Part shown: positions 62,591 through 64,000 of the stretch, piece after piece
Layout of the letters: each line of letters opens with the position of its first letter
How positions within the stretch are numbered: the stretch's first letter is position 1
Assembly (NCBI RefSeq): GCF_001424875.1
Contig: NZ_LMCT01000007.1
Span: 32,715-96,714 of the forward strand
Origin: Kitasatospora sp. Root107
Lineage (GTDB): Bacteria > Actinomycetota > Actinomycetes > Streptomycetales > Streptomycetaceae
DNA: 64,000 nt
Direction: 5' to 3'
The notes under the pieces: generated by a model
The model's database searches: none
Seen by the model: only the letters and a program-made list of their open reading frames with translations
Told to the model about the DNA's origin: nothing
Translations under genes and position numbers: made by a program

Positions 62591-64000
62591 GTGGCGCCAC
62601 GGATCGCCGTTGTGCCCGCTCCGCACGGGCCCGGCGGGCGGCTGCAACCGCTCGGCGAGGACGGGGTGCCGCTCGGACCGCCCGAGCAGGTGGCCGACCT
62701 GGCCGCCGCGATGATGCAGCGGGAGGCGGCCGGCCAACCCCGCTGGGTCTGGGCGGCGGCCGACAGTGCGTACGCGCCGCTGCTGCCGCTGCGGGTGGCC
62801 CGCTGCCACGACCTGCGGCTGGTGGAGGCGCTGCTGCTCGGGCACGAGGGGGCCTGGGGCGAGCCCCGTTCGCTCGGCGCCGCGTGGGCGCGGCTGCGTG
62901 GCCTGCCGGTGCCCGCCGACCTGCCGGAGACCGGCGGTGGTGAGGACCAGGACAGCCTGTTCGCGCCGGACCGGCTGCAACTGCCGCCCGGCACCGACCA
63001 GCTGGCGGCGGTGGTGGCGGTGCACGCCGAGCAGCTGCGCCGGATCGCGCTGGTCGAGCAGCCGGGGCTGTTCCGGCTGCTGGTGGCCGCCGAGTCGGCC
63101 GGTGCGCTGCTGGCCTCCGAGATCACGTACGACGGCCTGCCGTGGCGGGCCGATCGGCACGACCGGCTGCTGACCGACCTGCTCGGCCCCCGTCCGCACA
63201 TCCCCGGCACCCAGCCCAAGCTGCTCGCCGAGCTGTCCGTCGAGCTGCAACAGGCGCTCGGCGCCCGCCCGTTCAACCCCGACTCGCACGCCCAGGTGCT
63301 GAAGGCGTTCGCCGACCAGGGCATCCGGCTGAGCTCCACCCGGGTCTGGGAGCTGCGCGAGATCGACCATCCGGCGGCCCGGCTGATGATCCGTTACAAG
63401 GAGATGTCCCGGATCCACGCCGCGCACGGCTGGGCCTGGCAGGACGCCTGGGCGCGCGGGGGCAGGTTCCGCCCCGAGTACGTGGTCGGCGGGGTGGTCT
63501 CAGGACGGTGGGCCAGCCGGGGCGGCGGGGCGCTGCAGATCCCGCGCATCCTGCGCGGCGCCGTGGTGGCCGACCCGGGCTGGGCATTGGTGGTGGCGGA
63601 CGCGGCCCAGCTGGAGCCCCGGGTGCTGGCCGCGCTCTCCGGCGACGCCGGGCTGGCCCGGTCGGCGGCCGAGGGTGACCTGTACGCCGCGCTGGCCGCC
63701 CAGGCGTTCCAGGGCGACCGGGACAAGGCCAAGCTCGGACTGCTCGGCGCGATGTACGGCCAGACCAGTGGGGACATCGGCCCGCTGCTGGCCACCCTGC
63801 GCCGCCAGTACCCGACCGCGATGGGCTACGTCGAGGCGGCGGCCCGCACCGGCGAGGAGGGCGGCATCGTCCGCTCCCGGCTGGGCCGGACCTGCCCGCC
63901 GCCGTCCGCCGACTGGCTGGATCTGACGGAGGCTCCGGAGACCGCCGGGGAGGCGGGCGGCCGTTCGGCCCGGGCCCGCGGCCGGTTCACCCGCAACTTC
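62591..64000 (+). CDS. Family A DNA polymerase-like protein (bifunctional 3'-5' exonuclease/polymerase type), 3' end outside window
   Basis: The frame is open from GTG at 62591 (GAGGAGG four bases upstream) to the right edge, 470 codons so far. It resembles the short PolA-like proteins of streptomycetes annotated as 3'-5' exonuclease/DNA polymerase. The N-terminal ~190 residues correspond to the exonuclease-like region but show no clear DEDD metal ligands. The polymerase fold follows, with motif A-like VVADAAQLEPRVLAALSGD and motif B-like DKAKLGLLGAMYGQTSG (Lys..Tyr-Gly). Motif C lies beyond the window. There is no 5' nuclease domain. Probably a repair or accessory enzyme rather than DNA polymerase I itself. 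Confidence 0.85.
   Translation, partial: MAPRIAVVPAPHGPGGRLQPLGEDGVPLGPPEQVADLAAAMMQREAAGQPRWVWAAADSAYAPLLPLRVARCHDLRLVEALLLGHEGAWGEPRSLGAAWARLRGLPVPADLPETGGGEDQDSLFAPDRLQLPPGTDQLAAVVAVHAEQLRRIALVEQPGLFRLLVAAESAGALLASEITYDGLPWRADRHDRLLTDLLGPRPHIPGTQPKLLAELSVELQQALGARPFNPDSHAQVLKAFADQGIRLSSTRVWELREIDHPAARLMIRYKEMSRIHAAHGWAWQDAWARGGRFRPEYVVGGVVSGRWASRGGGALQIPRILRGAVVADPGWALVVADAAQLEPRVLAALSGDAGLARSAAEGDLYAALAAQAFQGDRDKAKLGLLGAMYGQTSGDIGPLLATLRRQYPTAMGYVEAAARTGEEGGIVRSRLGRTCPPPSADWLDLTEAPETAGEAGGRSARARGRFTRNF

Overview
The window looks like a core chromosomal segment of a member of the Streptomycetaceae (Streptomyces or Kitasatospora). Coding DNA is very GC-rich, GTG starts are common behind GGAGG-type ribosome sites, long GC hairpins sit between convergent genes, and the left part follows the gene order I recall from Streptomyces coelicolor around SCO6008-SCO6031: hemE, DUF3000, an orphan response regulator, rnd, fadAB, dxs, xylFGH, rok7B7. 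No phage, integrase, transposase, CRISPR array or biosynthetic gene cluster was recognised.

Layout. 1-12.7 kb is housekeeping: a DUF4349 membrane protein (cut by the left edge), uroporphyrinogen decarboxylase, a DUF3000 protein, a response regulator with a collagen-like linker, RNase D, a thiolase/multifunctional beta-oxidation pair, a membrane glycosyltransferase and Dxs. 12.9-17.6 kb holds the xylose-type ABC importer xylFGH and its ROK regulator. 17.9-29.2 kb has aminopeptidase N, a small membrane protein, MalQ, a large secreted GH84-like hexosaminidase, an HNH protein and an MscS channel. 29.4-36.3 kb is a second sugar locus: ROK repressor, CUT1 importer, GH4 phospho-glycosidase and a BadF-type sugar kinase.

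37.3-47.4 kb is the most distinctive region. It is a single-direction run of seven genes: GlnX-like membrane protein, GlnH-like amino-acid binding protein, a coiled-coil protein of unknown function, PknG-type kinase, PP2C phosphatase, vWA protein and FHA protein. Kinase, phosphatase and FHA protein carry similar zinc-ribbon modules. Together they look like a complete amino-acid-sensing phosphorylation circuit (sensor, writer, eraser, reader, scaffold), extended well beyond the mycobacterial glnX-glnH-pknG set.

47.4-64 kb returns to dispersed genes: truncated haemoglobin, acyl-CoA thioesterase, EttA, a thioester-domain surface protein with a LAXTG sorting signal, an SSB paralogue, tRNA-Arg, several small enzymes, an acyl-CoA dehydrogenase divergent from a TetR gene, a secreted GH5 hydrolase, an M3 peptidase and a family A DNA polymerase cut by the right edge.

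Two kinds of non-coding signal cross the window. One is a dispersed intergenic repeat present four times in the same orientation, with 19-bp terminal inverted repeats in the best copies. The other is an operator-like palindrome (TACCGGCGGGTA) shared by the fadAB and thioesterase promoters; a related perfect palindrome lies between the acyl-CoA dehydrogenase and its TetR neighbour, which suggests a fatty-acid regulon.
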